From a virus, in IMG/VR virus record IMGVR_UViG_3300020385_000079, positions 1 to 20,573 of that record: 20,573 nucleotides of DNA, one strand, 5' to 3'. Shown here in pieces: positions 1 through 4,553 of this stretch. The translations under genes were made by a program, and so were the position numbers. A model generated the notes under the pieces. It searched no databases and was not told the origin of the DNA. It was given only the letters and a program-made list of their open reading frames with translations. Position 1 is the first letter of the stretch; every line of letters starts with the position of its first letter.

Positions 1-15
1 TTATGGGTCAGTATA

Positions 16-34
16 CCCGAAAACCCCTTTCGGG
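16..34 (+). terminator. Short hairpin, possible terminator of an upstream gene
   Basis: CCCGAAA (16-22) pairs perfectly with TTTCGGG (28-34) around an ACCCC loop. A 7-bp stem at the edge of a gene-free region could end transcription coming from the left. No proper T-tract follows on either strand (CTTGT on the + strand), so the terminator role is weak. Confidence 0.3.
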
Positions 35-103
35 CTTGTAAGGGGCTTACATTGAGTGTCAGGCATGTTTCACGTTTTGTTCTCGTTATGAGGCAATGCG
101 ACC

Positions 104-152
104 GGGTATATATTAAATGAACGCTTGTTCAATTAAGGTAGGGGTATATATT
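104..152. repeat. 11-bp direct repeats flanking an operator-like palindrome
   Basis: GGGTATATATT occurs at 104-114 and again at 142-152, a 38-bp period, with the 113-136 palindrome between them. The symmetric arrangement suggests one composite protein-binding site or a small iteron unit. Confidence 0.55.
113..136. promoter_or_regulatory. Operator-like palindrome A (TGAACGCTTGTTCA core)
   Basis: Arms TTAAATGAAC (113-122) and GTTCAATTAA (127-136) are complementary at 9 of 10 positions around GCTT. The core matches palindrome B at 213-234 in sequence and in its TTAA flanks. Inverted TGAACG half-sites with a short spacer are typical of dimeric repressors such as TetR-type proteins. No such regulator is encoded in this window, so the protein could be from the host or elsewhere in the phage. 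Confidence 0.55.
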
Positions 153-212
153 TACATATGCGAATATATGAATGTGTTGCGGTGTGTGGTGGTGAGTGGT
201 ACTTGCCCGGCA

Positions 213-234
213 TAATTGAACGCTCGTTCAGTTA
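213..234. promoter_or_regulatory. Operator-like palindrome B (TGAACGCTCGTTCA core)
   Basis: Arms TAATTGAACG (213-222) and CGTTCAGTTA (225-234) are complementary at 9 of 10 positions around CT. The inner 14 bases, 217-230 (TGAACGCTCGTTCA), differ from site A by a single base. Two near-identical palindromes 98 bp apart suggest cooperative binding or control of two divergent promoters, but I see no convincing promoter overlapping either. Confidence 0.55.
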
Positions 235-332
235 AATGTTACAGTATAACACATGCACGTATTCATATGTAATCATATATTGTATAATACATCCATATAT
301 AAGAATACGTTGATATACGAACACATTCAAAT

Positions 333-372
333 TCTTGAATATGTCTGATAGTATTCACGATCTTGAATATGT
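333..372. repeat. 12-bp direct repeat TCTTGAATATGT
   Basis: TCTTGAATATGT is found exactly at 333-344 and 361-372, a 28-bp period. The first copy is preceded by ACATTCAA (323-330), giving a near-palindrome. Function is unknown; it adds to the repeat density of the region. Confidence 0.5.
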
Positions 373-375
373 TAC

Positions 376-396
376 GGGGGGTATGGGGCAGGGGGG
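376..396 (+). other. G-run cluster
   Basis: Three G runs (six, four and six Gs at 376-381, 385-388 and 391-396) separated by TAT and CA stand out in an AT-rich setting. They could form a two-layer or intermolecular G-quadruplex. A fourth clean run is missing, so a standard intramolecular three-layer quadruplex is not supported. Confidence 0.35.
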
Positions 397-469
397 TGTG
401 CGTAGATAGTATATATGCCCAATGACAGAGAGGGGATTTTTTAGTTCTGGTCAAATTGTCGCACCTTTA

Positions 470-511
470 TGTGATCACACCGTGTTATCCATTATATTTT
501 GTGATCACAAA
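470..511. promoter_or_regulatory. Pair of TGTGATCACA palindromes
   Basis: Perfect palindromes lie at 470-479 (TGTGATCACA) and 498-511 (TTTGTGATCACAAA), with centres exactly 30 bp apart, about three helical turns. Between them is TTATCCATT (485-493), which matches the DnaA-box consensus TTATCCACA at seven of nine positions. They lie 40-80 bp upstream of the promoter at 551-580, an activator-like position. The half-sites resemble TGTGA/TCACA of CRP sites but lack the 6-bp spacer, so CRP itself is unlikely. Confidence 0.45.
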
Positions 512-550
512 TAAAAAATCAATAAAAATAAAAATATTTTTGTCTACCCC

Positions 551-580
551 TTGACGGCGGGGCACAGAGTATTATATAAT
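551..580 (+). promoter_or_regulatory. Strong sigma70-type promoter P1
   Basis: TTGACG (551-556) and a perfect TATAAT (575-580) are separated by 18 bp. The predicted start is near 586-588, giving a leader of about 190 nt before the first gene at 780. It probably drives the leader ORF, lysis cassette and the small-protein genes. Repeats and palindromes on both sides suggest regulated use. Confidence 0.7.
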
Positions 581-746
581 ACTTAATGTAATTATACTTA
601 AAGTAACTCTGTGTTACTTTAAGTTACTTAAAGTACCCTTAAGTTTCTTATTATCTCTTATATATTAATAGTTATTAAGTACTTTAAGTAACTTTAAGTA
701 GTACTTTATGGACGTACAAAGTTTTTTCTGTCGTCCCATTTAAAGT
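581..746. repeat. ACTTTAAGT iteron-like array
   Basis: The 9-mer ACTTTAAGT or its complement ACTTAAAGT occurs exactly at 596-604 (-), 616-624 (+), 626-634 (-), 681-689 (+) and 691-699 (+). One-mismatch copies lie at 581-589 and 738-746. Spacings between exact copies are 20, 10, 55 and 10 bp. The 10-mer ACTTTAAGTA is directly tandem at 681-700. A very AT-rich block (about 640-680) lies between the two groups. This looks like a multimer-binding array: replication iterons, or a repressor array lying across the P1 leader. Confidence 0.6.
596..635 (+). promoter_or_regulatory. Two mutually exclusive leader hairpins
   Basis: ACTTAAAGTAAC (596-607) pairs perfectly with GTTACTTTAAGT (613-624) around TCTGT, a 12-bp stem. 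TACTTTAAG (615-623) also pairs perfectly with CTTAAAGTA (627-635) around TTA. The two stems share 615-623 and cannot coexist. In the RNA made from P1 they would lie about 9 nt from the 5' end. They may instead be only a by-product of inverted DNA-binding sites. Confidence 0.45.
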
Positions 747-747
747 A

Positions 748-776
748 TTGACTTTACCCCCACCTCAAGGTATAAC
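748..776 (+). promoter_or_regulatory. Candidate promoter P2 next to the first gene
   Basis: TTGACT (748-753) and TATAAC (771-776) are 17 bp apart. The TATAACT form of the -10 is shared with the promoters at 4281-4309 and 14146-14173. Its start site would fall near 783, inside or at the start codon of the gene at 780. Either that transcript is leaderless (or starts at Met6, 795), or this is a chance match and P1 is the real promoter. AAGG at 767-770 is a possible ribosome-binding site for the P1 transcript. Confidence 0.45.
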
Positions 777-779
777 TAT

Positions 780-1031
780 ATGAGAAAAAGACACATGTAT
801 GCTTCGGATAATGTCGTTGAAGAGTTCTACAGAGCTTTAGCTGACAAAAACGAAGGGAAAGTACGAAGAGTACACATACCAAGATCCGATGTATTCTACG
901 TAAGAGAAGCTATATTCCAAGACACTGGTACTAAATACTCCTTAGACAGAGTAGAAAGAGCAATGTTCCTTGAAGGAATGCTAAATGCTAGGGATGTTCT
1001 TGAACCAGATCGAAAGAGAGATTGGGAATGA
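780..1031 (+). CDS. Hypothetical protein, 83 residues
   Basis: I do not recognise this small, charged, soluble-looking protein. It has many Arg, Lys, Glu and Asp residues, no membrane segment and no obvious catalytic motif; residues 35-75 look helical. Start at ATG 780 is preceded by AAGG nine bases upstream; Met6 (795) is the alternative if promoter P2 is used. It is the first gene after the control region, and its stop overlaps the ATG of the EF-hand membrane protein by four bases (ATGA), so the two are likely co-translated. It could belong functionally to the lysis cassette or be a leader gene; the sequence does not say. Confidence 0.75.
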   Translation: MRKRHMYASDNVVEEFYRALADKNEGKVRRVHIPRSDVFYVREAIFQDTGTKYSLDRVERAMFLEGMLNARDVLEPDRKRDWE

Positions 1032-1348
1032 CTGAGTTTGACAAAGTTGACGTAGATGGTAGCGGTTGTATTGACGAAGCGGAGTGGGATAAGCTAGCTT
1101 TAGACGATAAAAGAAGGCGTATTGAGGATGAAGATGCACACAGAGATCAGACTAGGAAAATGGCTTGGTTTGCACTGTGGGGAATGCTTCTGTATCCTTC
1201 AGGTGTTGTCCTCACTGGGTTAATGGGCTTAGAAAACGCCTCGACTATTATCGGCAGCATGGCATCTGTCTATTTCGTCTCTGTCGCTGGCGTAGTATCA
1301 GTATTTATGGGTGTAACTAACTTAGCTAAGAAGGTTCCAAGTAAATGA
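1028..1348 (+). CDS. EF-hand membrane protein in the lysis cassette
   Basis: This 106-residue protein has a canonical 12-residue EF-hand loop at 8-19, DVDGSGCIDEAE, with Asp at positions 1, 3 and 9, Gly at 6, Ile at 8 and Glu at 12, so it should bind calcium. A charged helix (about 20-45) follows, then two hydrophobic segments, about 47-67 and 74-97, and a Lys-rich tail. It sits directly before a holin and an endopeptidase, so a role in membrane lysis or its timing is plausible but inferred. ATG 1028 gives an ATGA overlap with the upstream stop and begins four residues before the EF-hand; an in-frame TTG at 1022 is less likely. Its 3' end overlaps the holin start by four bases. Confidence 0.75.
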   Translation: MTEFDKVDVDGSGCIDEAEWDKLALDDKRRRIEDEDAHRDQTRKMAWFALWGMLLYPSGVVLTGLMGLENASTIIGSMASVYFVSVAGVVSVFMGVTNLAKKVPSK

Positions 1349-1701
1349 TAGGTCAAATAATAGGTGCAGTAGGCGGTCTAGCTTCATCTTATCTTGACGG
1401 TAAGGTAGCTATTCAAAAAGCTAACGCAGAAATACGTGTAAAACAAGCTACTGGTGAGATTGATTGGGATATCGAAGCTATCAGAGCTACTCAGAACTCT
1501 TGGAAAGATGAGTGGATTACTCTACTCTTCTCTATTCCCCTTATTCTTGCATTTTGTGGAGATTGGGGTAACTCCATTGTACAGGCAGGCTTTACAGCAC
1601 TAGAAGCTATGCCTACTTGGTATCAGTATTCACTAGGCGGGATAGTTTCTGCCAGCATTGGTATGAGATCCGTATCTAAATTCTTTACAGGGAAGAAATA
1701 A
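1345..1701 (+). CDS. Holin, GTA 3TM type
   Basis: This 118-residue protein matches the 3TM holin family first described with gene transfer agents (Pfam GTA_holin_3TM). That family forms inner-membrane holes that release the endolysin. The N-terminus is Gly-rich (6-15), followed by a charged stretch and the family's typical block NSWKDEWITLLFSIP (51-65), which opens the main hydrophobic segment (57-71). A second amphipathic/hydrophobic region is at 76-89 and a third at 92-106, before a basic tail. The start overlaps the EF-hand gene by four bases, and the stop shares one base with the endopeptidase start (TAATG). Confidence 0.85.
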   Translation: MIGQIIGAVGGLASSYLDGKVAIQKANAEIRVKQATGEIDWDIEAIRATQNSWKDEWITLLFSIPLILAFCGDWGNSIVQAGFTALEAMPTWYQYSLGGIVSASIGMRSVSKFFTGKK

Positions 1702-2153
1702 TGTCCTTTAAATTATCAAATCGCAGCCTATCTAAGATGGACGGAGTAGATGAAAGCCTAGTGGCTGTAGTCAAACGTGCTATTGAACTAACCAAGGTAG
1801 ACTTTGGTGTAGTGTACGGTATGCGCACAGTAGAAGAGCAAGAGAAGCTTGTAGCTGCAGGTAAGTCCCAGACTATGAAGTCTAAGCACCTAGAGGGACG
1901 TGCAGTAGACCTTATGGCTTACGTGGACGGTAAAGGTTGCTGGGAGTTAAACGTATACGATGACCTCTGTGATGCAATGAAAGAGGCAGCACGAGAGCTT
2001 GGTGTAGCTATCAAATGGGGTGCTGCATGGTCAGAGGGTGACATCCGTACATACGAAGGTACAGCCGAGGCTGCTATGATGGCATACGTAGATCTGCGTA
2101 GGTCACAAGGCCGTAGACCTTTTATTGATGGCCCACATTTTGAATTGATGTAG
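1701..2153 (+). CDS. Endolysin: M15-family L,D/D,D-peptidase
   Basis: A 150-residue zinc peptidase that should cleave peptidoglycan stem peptides. The M15 signature SxHxxGxAxD is intact at 61-70 (S61, H63, G66, A68, D70), and the second half-motif at 143-148 (D143, H146 in DGPHFE) supplies the remaining metal and catalytic residues. GMRTVEEQ (40-47) matches the conserved segment before the active site. Length fits single-domain phage endolysins such as the T5 type; there is no cell-wall-binding domain and no signal peptide, so export through the preceding holin is expected. GGAAG-like GGAAGAAAT just upstream serves as ribosome-binding site. Confidence 0.92.
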   Translation: MSFKLSNRSLSKMDGVDESLVAVVKRAIELTKVDFGVVYGMRTVEEQEKLVAAGKSQTMKSKHLEGRAVDLMAYVDGKGCWELNVYDDLCDAMKEAARELGVAIKWGAAWSEGDIRTYEGTAEAAMMAYVDLRRSQGRRPFIDGPHFELM

Positions 2154-2164
2154 GTGAAATAGTA

Positions 2165-2407
2165 ATGAGAAATTACAAAAAAGAGTACAAAAATTATCAA
2201 GGTACTGACCAGCAAAAGAAGAATAGGGCTTCTAGAAATGCTGCACGTAATGCCCTTAAAAAAGTTGGGGCAGTTAAAAAAGGTGACGGTAAAGATGTAA
2301 ATCACCGTAATGGTAATCCTAGAGATAACTCAACTAAAAACCTATCTATAACTACTAAACGTGCAAATAGATCTTTTCCCAGAAATAGTAAAGCAGGTAA
2401 AAAATAA
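2165..2407 (+). CDS. Small basic protein with an HNH-like motif
   Basis: This 80-residue, very basic protein has VNHRNGNPRDNSTKNL at 45-60, closely resembling the core of HNH endonucleases (H, then G-N-P, then D/N-N and N-L). The next conserved position is Asn (ANRSF, 67-71) rather than the usual His, and no zinc-binding Cys pair is present. It could be a minimal HNH nuclease near the terminase block, as in many phages, or a DNA-binding relic. Residues 1-40 are Lys/Arg/Asn-rich. AGGTGA (2152-2157) lies seven bases before the ATG. It is the first of a run of small proteins and ends in a TAATG overlap. Confidence 0.7.
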   Translation: MRNYKKEYKNYQGTDQQKKNRASRNAARNALKKVGAVKKGDGKDVNHRNGNPRDNSTKNLSITTKRANRSFPRNSKAGKK

Positions 2408-2703
2408 TGGCTATCCCTGAGAGAGTTAAAACTAAGATGAAAGACGCAGGACTTAAAGGCGTCAACAAACCACAACGTCTTAATGACGACAGTGGTAAGT
2501 CACATCATGTTATGGCTTCTGAGGGTGGTAAGTATAAGTATATCAAGTTTGGTGAAAAGGGTGCATCTACTGCAGGTAAGCCTAAAGCAGGTGAATCTGA
2601 CAAGATGAAAAAGAAACGTGCTAGTTTTAAAGCTAGGCACAAGAAGAATATTAAAAAAGGTAAGATGTCTGCTGCTTATTGGGCAGATAAGGTTAAGTGG
2701 TAA
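2407..2703 (+). CDS. Small basic phage protein of unknown function
   Basis: This 98-residue Lys/Gly-rich protein has a central segment resembling a beta hairpin (HHVMASEGGKYKYIKFGEKG, about 33-52). It ends in a strongly basic C-terminal helix-rich tail, KARHKKNIKKGKMSAAYWA followed by DKVKW. Proteins with this tail recur in marine phage genomes as unknown or minor virion proteins; I recall the pattern but cannot name a domain with confidence. The charge suggests nucleic-acid contact. It is linked by TAATG to both neighbours. Confidence 0.72.
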   Translation: MAIPERVKTKMKDAGLKGVNKPQRLNDDSGKSHHVMASEGGKYKYIKFGEKGASTAGKPKAGESDKMKKKRASFKARHKKNIKKGKMSAAYWADKVKW

Positions 2704-2891
2704 TGTGGGTAGCTATTATTCTTGCTTGCACTACCACAATGGCTACTTCCTGTGAAGTATTTGCTAATACAGAAGAGATGTTTTATCTTGAGTCTGAATG
2801 CAAAAGTAATGCAACAAGGATGGCTGACTACTTAGTGAGTCGGGGTGTATTTGCCGCACCTCTTTGTTTTAAAATAGGTGAATCAGCATAA
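2703..2891 (+). CDS. Small exported Cys-containing protein
   Basis: This 62-residue protein opens with a hydrophobic segment (MWVAIILACTTTMATSC) that looks like a signal peptide or membrane anchor. It has Cys at 9, 17, 33 and 55, compatible with a disulfide-linked periplasmic product. MATSC is a poor lipobox, so a lipoprotein is doubtful. It is the only non-basic member of this small-gene run. Export of a tiny protein beside lysis genes suggests a spanin-like or envelope role, but nothing proves it. ATG 2703 (TAATG with the previous stop) is preferred over an in-frame GTG at 2697. Confidence 0.65.
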   Translation: MWVAIILACTTTMATSCEVFANTEEMFYLESECKSNATRMADYLVSRGVFAAPLCFKIGESA

Positions 2892-3070
2892 TGAAAAAGA
2901 AGTCTACAGTAAATGCAGCCGGTAACTACACAAAACCAACCATGCGTAAGAACCTTGTCGCCAAAGTTAAGGCGGGTGGAAAAGGTGGCAAACCTGGACA
3001 ATGGTCTGCGAGAAAAGCCCAAATGGTTGCCAAGCAGTACAAAGCAAAAGGTGGAGGATATAAATCATGA
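2891..3070 (+). CDS. Very small basic protein (59 residues)
   Basis: The frame reads MKKKSTVNAAGNYTKPTMRK at the start, has GGKGGKPGQWSARKAQMVAK in the middle (about 29-48), and ends KGGGYKS. The pattern of GNYTKPxMRK followed by PGQWSARKAQ recurs in small proteins of marine phages of unknown function. AGGTGA lies ten bases before the ATG; the ATG overlaps the previous stop as TAATG and the stop overlaps the next ATG as ATGA. The organised overlaps and the Trp-containing conserved core make it a real gene despite its length. Confidence 0.72.
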   Translation: MKKKSTVNAAGNYTKPTMRKNLVAKVKAGGKGGKPGQWSARKAQMVAKQYKAKGGGYKS

Positions 3071-3258
3071 AGGGTGTTAAGCATTACTTACGGGATGGTA
3101 CTCTTTATACAGGTAAAACTCACAAGCATCCTGATGGAACGTTGATGACAGGTGCTCGTATGTCTAAGTCCTCTAAGAATTTATACCACTACAAAGACCT
3201 AAGTAAAACAGCAAAGGCTAAAGCAGATGGCGCTAGCAAAAAGTCAAAAAAGTCTTAA
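3067..3258 (+). CDS. Small basic protein (63 residues)
   Basis: The N-terminus, MKGVKHYLRDGTLYTGKTHK, followed by PDGTLMTGARMSKSSK, looks like two short beta hairpins built on a repeated DGTLYTG/DGTLMTG element. The rest is a Lys/Ala/Ser-rich tail. Similar proteins are common beside the other small genes of marine phages and have no assigned role. A strong ribosome-binding site, GGAGG (3053-3057), lies nine bases before the ATG. The 3' end overlaps the next gene by 32 bases. Confidence 0.72.
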   Translation: MKGVKHYLRDGTLYTGKTHKHPDGTLMTGARMSKSSKNLYHYKDLSKTAKAKADGASKKSKKS

Positions 3259-3481
3259 GAAGTGGGGCAAAGAGAAGTGGGGTACTAAGTCAGGTAAGCC
3301 CTCTACTCAAGGTAAGAAAGCTACAGGTGAGCGTTACCTGCCTAAAAAAGCTAGAGATGCCCTATCTCCTGCAGAGTATAAAGCTACAAGTGCAGCCAAA
3401 CGTAAGGGAACTAAATCAGGTAAGCAATTTGTAGCTCAACCGAAGAAGATTGCTAAGAAGACAGCAAAGTACAGAACTTAA
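3227..3481 (+). CDS. Lys-rich protein, DUF5872-like
   Basis: This 84-residue protein contains 22 lysines. It begins KSLKKWGKEKWGTKSGKP, then TGERYLPKKARDALSPAEY and ends in a basic tail (QPKKIAKKTAKYR). The SLKKW...KW opening and the GERYLP...LS..E middle resemble small proteins annotated as DUF5872; I am only moderately sure of that name. Nucleic-acid binding is a reasonable guess from charge alone. It starts inside the previous gene in another frame (32-base overlap). Confidence 0.68.
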   Translation: MALAKSQKSLKKWGKEKWGTKSGKPSTQGKKATGERYLPKKARDALSPAEYKATSAAKRKGTKSGKQFVAQPKKIAKKTAKYRT

Positions 3482-3499
3482 CTTAAAAGGATTATGACT

Positions 3500-3646
3500 A
3501 TGATGAACAAAGGCATGAAAGCCCTTAAGAAAGCAGCACCAAAAGTAGCTAAGAAGATGGGCTATACGAAGGGTGGCATGGCTAAGAAGAAAATGGGCTA
3601 CAATAAGGGCGGCATGGCCAAGTGTGGTGCATCTTACAAGGGTTAA
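3500..3646 (+). CDS. 48-residue protein with two MGYxKGGMAK repeats
   Basis: After a Lys/Ala-rich N-terminus the protein carries two copies of MGYxKGGMAK (20-29 and 32-41) and ends KCGASYKG. KGGMAxCGAS-type tails recur in very short proteins of marine phages, function unknown. ATG 3500 lies nine bases after AAAAGG (3485-3490). In-frame ATGs at 3494 and 3503 are possible but too close to, or further from, that site. The GGMA element resembles the GGVA/GGIA elements of the 1384-residue virion protein downstream. Confidence 0.65.
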   Translation: MMNKGMKALKKAAPKVAKKMGYTKGGMAKKKMGYNKGGMAKCGASYKG

Positions 3647-3649
3647 ACC

Positions 3650-3913
3650 ATGAGATTGGAAAATGATAGGGTCGTAGATCACATTGGTACTGTCCTCGCT
3701 GAGAAGATTAGAGGGGAGTGGCATACTAAAGATGACTCAGTTATGCAATTTATTCTAGCTTCGGAGGGAGGTGATCCTGTTCTGCAAGATGGGGACGAAC
3801 TGGAGATGGTTCGTGCCAGGAATGAAAAGGGGCATTACATTGCTGATGACCCTACCACGGAAGTAAATGAAGCTTGGGTAGTTAAAACAATAAAAAAGGT
3901 AGTTAAAAACTAA
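3650..3913 (+). CDS. Hypothetical acidic protein, 87 residues
   Basis: I do not recognise this protein. It is acidic, unlike the small basic genes before it, with predicted strands (DHIGTVLAEKIRGEWH, VMQFILASEGGDPVLQDGDE) suggesting a compact beta fold. It has no Cys, no membrane segment and no catalytic motif. AAGGG lies seven bases before the ATG. The stop overlaps the next start (TAATG), so it is coupled to the probable virion protein and may itself be a minor structural or accessory head protein. Confidence 0.7.
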   Translation: MRLENDRVVDHIGTVLAEKIRGEWHTKDDSVMQFILASEGGDPVLQDGDELEMVRARNEKGHYIADDPTTEVNEAWVVKTIKKVVKN

Positions 3914-4275
3914 TGTCGGTACTCAATCAAGGTAAACCCTCCCGTATGCGTTCAGTATACGGCCACAACACAGGGACTAGCCTTGAGGTTGTGTATACTT
4001 GTCCCGCTAACTGTACAGCGGAGGTTACCTTTATTCACGTAGTTAATGGTGCAACAAGTGGCAGTGTTAACGTAGACGTAGAATGGTACGTAGCGGCAGA
4101 CTCTTACACATCACACTTCCTACACGGTAAGAGTATAGGTCACAGTGATTATGTAAGCTTTCCAGATATTGATCTCATCTTGCAACCAGGGGATAAAATT
4201 CAGGTTAAGCCCTCTAGCAGTGGACATCTAGATACAATTGTTACGGTAACAGAGACCTTTGTGCCAGTAGGGTAG
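3913..4275 (+). CDS. Probable virion structural protein, beta-sandwich type
   Basis: This 120-residue protein looks like an all-beta fold: alternating strands include LEVVYTCPANCTAEVTFIHV (24-43), SVNVDVEWYVA (51-61), DYVSFPDIDLILQPGDKIQVKP (79-100) and a final TIVTVTETFVPVG. The layout of YTCP..CTAEV..IHV..G...V.V.WY and LxLQPGDxIxV is seen in small structural or decoration proteins of marine phages. Capsid decoration, fibre base or host-binding roles are all possible. AAGGTAG lies nine bases before the ATG. It ends this operon; the next gene has its own promoter. Confidence 0.7.
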   Translation: MSVLNQGKPSRMRSVYGHNTGTSLEVVYTCPANCTAEVTFIHVVNGATSGSVNVDVEWYVAADSYTSHFLHGKSIGHSDYVSFPDIDLILQPGDKIQVKPSSSGHLDTIVTVTETFVPVG

Positions 4276-4280
4276 CGGGG

Positions 4281-4309
4281 TTGCACTATTGTCAGTAGTG
4301 TGGTATAAC
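4281..4309 (+). promoter_or_regulatory. Promoter P3 for the DUF1127/terminase operon
   Basis: TTGCAC (4281-4286) and TATAAC (4304-4309) are spaced by 17 bp, in the only real intergenic gap between 780 and 6750. TGTGGTATAACT (4299-4310) is almost repeated as TATGGTATAACT (4314-4325), a 15-bp period. The predicted start, near 4316, falls just before the hairpin at 4319. The -10 matches those at 771 and 14168. Confidence 0.6.
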
Positions 4310-4318
4310 TAAGTATGG

Positions 4319-4372
4319 TATAACTCCTATGCATGCAAAGAGTATGCATAATGTTCATGAACAGGAGTTATA
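4319..4372 (+). promoter_or_regulatory. Leader hairpin masking the ribosome-binding site of the DUF1127 gene
   Basis: TATAACTCCT (4319-4328) is exactly complementary to AGGAGTTATA (4363-4372), which contains the AGGAG ribosome-binding site for the ATG at 4376. Directly inside, ATGCAT (4329-4334) pairs with ATGCAT (4344-4349), extending the stem. GTTCATGAAC (4353-4362) is a further 10-bp palindrome. If transcription starts near 4316, the first bases of the mRNA would sequester the translation start. This suggests control by temperature, a protein or RNA processing; an operator role at the DNA level is the alternative. Confidence 0.55.
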
Positions 4373-4375
4373 AAC

Positions 4376-4534
4376 ATGAAATGGTTAATAAATTGGTTTG
4401 AAGCAGTAGCTGTAGCACAACAACGCCGTGCAGACTACTGGCTTTTAAAGAATATGTCCGATAAAGAGTTAAAAGATATCGGAATAACCCGTGGAGAGAT
4501 TGCCCAAAAAGTCTTTCTACAGGGTGCAAGGTAG
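4376..4534 (+). CDS. DUF1127 (YjiS-like) protein
   Basis: This 52-residue protein reads MKWLINWFEAVAVAQQRRAD, then YWLLKNMSDKELKDIGITRG and a short tail. The block LxxMSDxELKDIGITRGEI (24-42) is the DUF1127 signature, as in alphaproteobacterial (R/L)SDRELxDIGLTRxDI. DUF1127 proteins are small, basic and abundant in Alphaproteobacteria. Members in Rhodobacter (CcaF1) and Agrobacterium bind RNA or affect RNA turnover and metabolism. In a phage it could redirect host RNA decay or gene control, or was taken from an alphaproteobacterial host. It has its own promoter and an RBS-masking leader, and heads the terminase operon. It is less Arg-rich than many cellular members. Confidence 0.8.
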   Translation: MKWLINWFEAVAVAQQRRADYWLLKNMSDKELKDIGITRGEIAQKVFLQGAR

Positions 4535-4553
4535 TACAAATGATGGTAGGATC

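Larger units (their letters stand above)
1..779. other. Gene-free control region, possibly an origin
   Basis: I find no credible gene on either strand in this 779-base stretch, which is long for a phage. It is AT-rich and full of symmetric elements: a hairpin near the left edge, two TGAACG-type palindromes, a G-run cluster, two TGTGATCACA palindromes, a promoter, and at least five ACTTTAAGT elements around an AT-rich block at about 640-680. Such a layout fits a regulatory hub, a replication origin, or a region near a genome end. The sequence does not decide among these. Confidence 0.6.

Noticed and set aside
263-454. Minus-strand open frame in the left control region
   Set aside because: No ribosome-binding site, no recognisable domain, and it runs through the G-run cluster and repeats.
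470-511. CRP binding sites
   Set aside because: TGTGA and TCACA are directly joined; CRP sites need a 6-bp spacer.
1022-1027. TTG 1022 as start of the EF-hand gene
   Set aside because: ATG 1028 gives the usual ATGA overlap and needs no rare start.
1919-2305. Minus-strand open frame across the endolysin and the next gene
   Set aside because: It spans two supported + strand genes and looks like a chance hydrophobic translation.
4491-4553. GTG 4491 as the terS start
   Set aside because: It adds 21 residues unlike the family and lies inside the DUF1127 gene; MARNLTEKQQ from 4554 fits small terminases.
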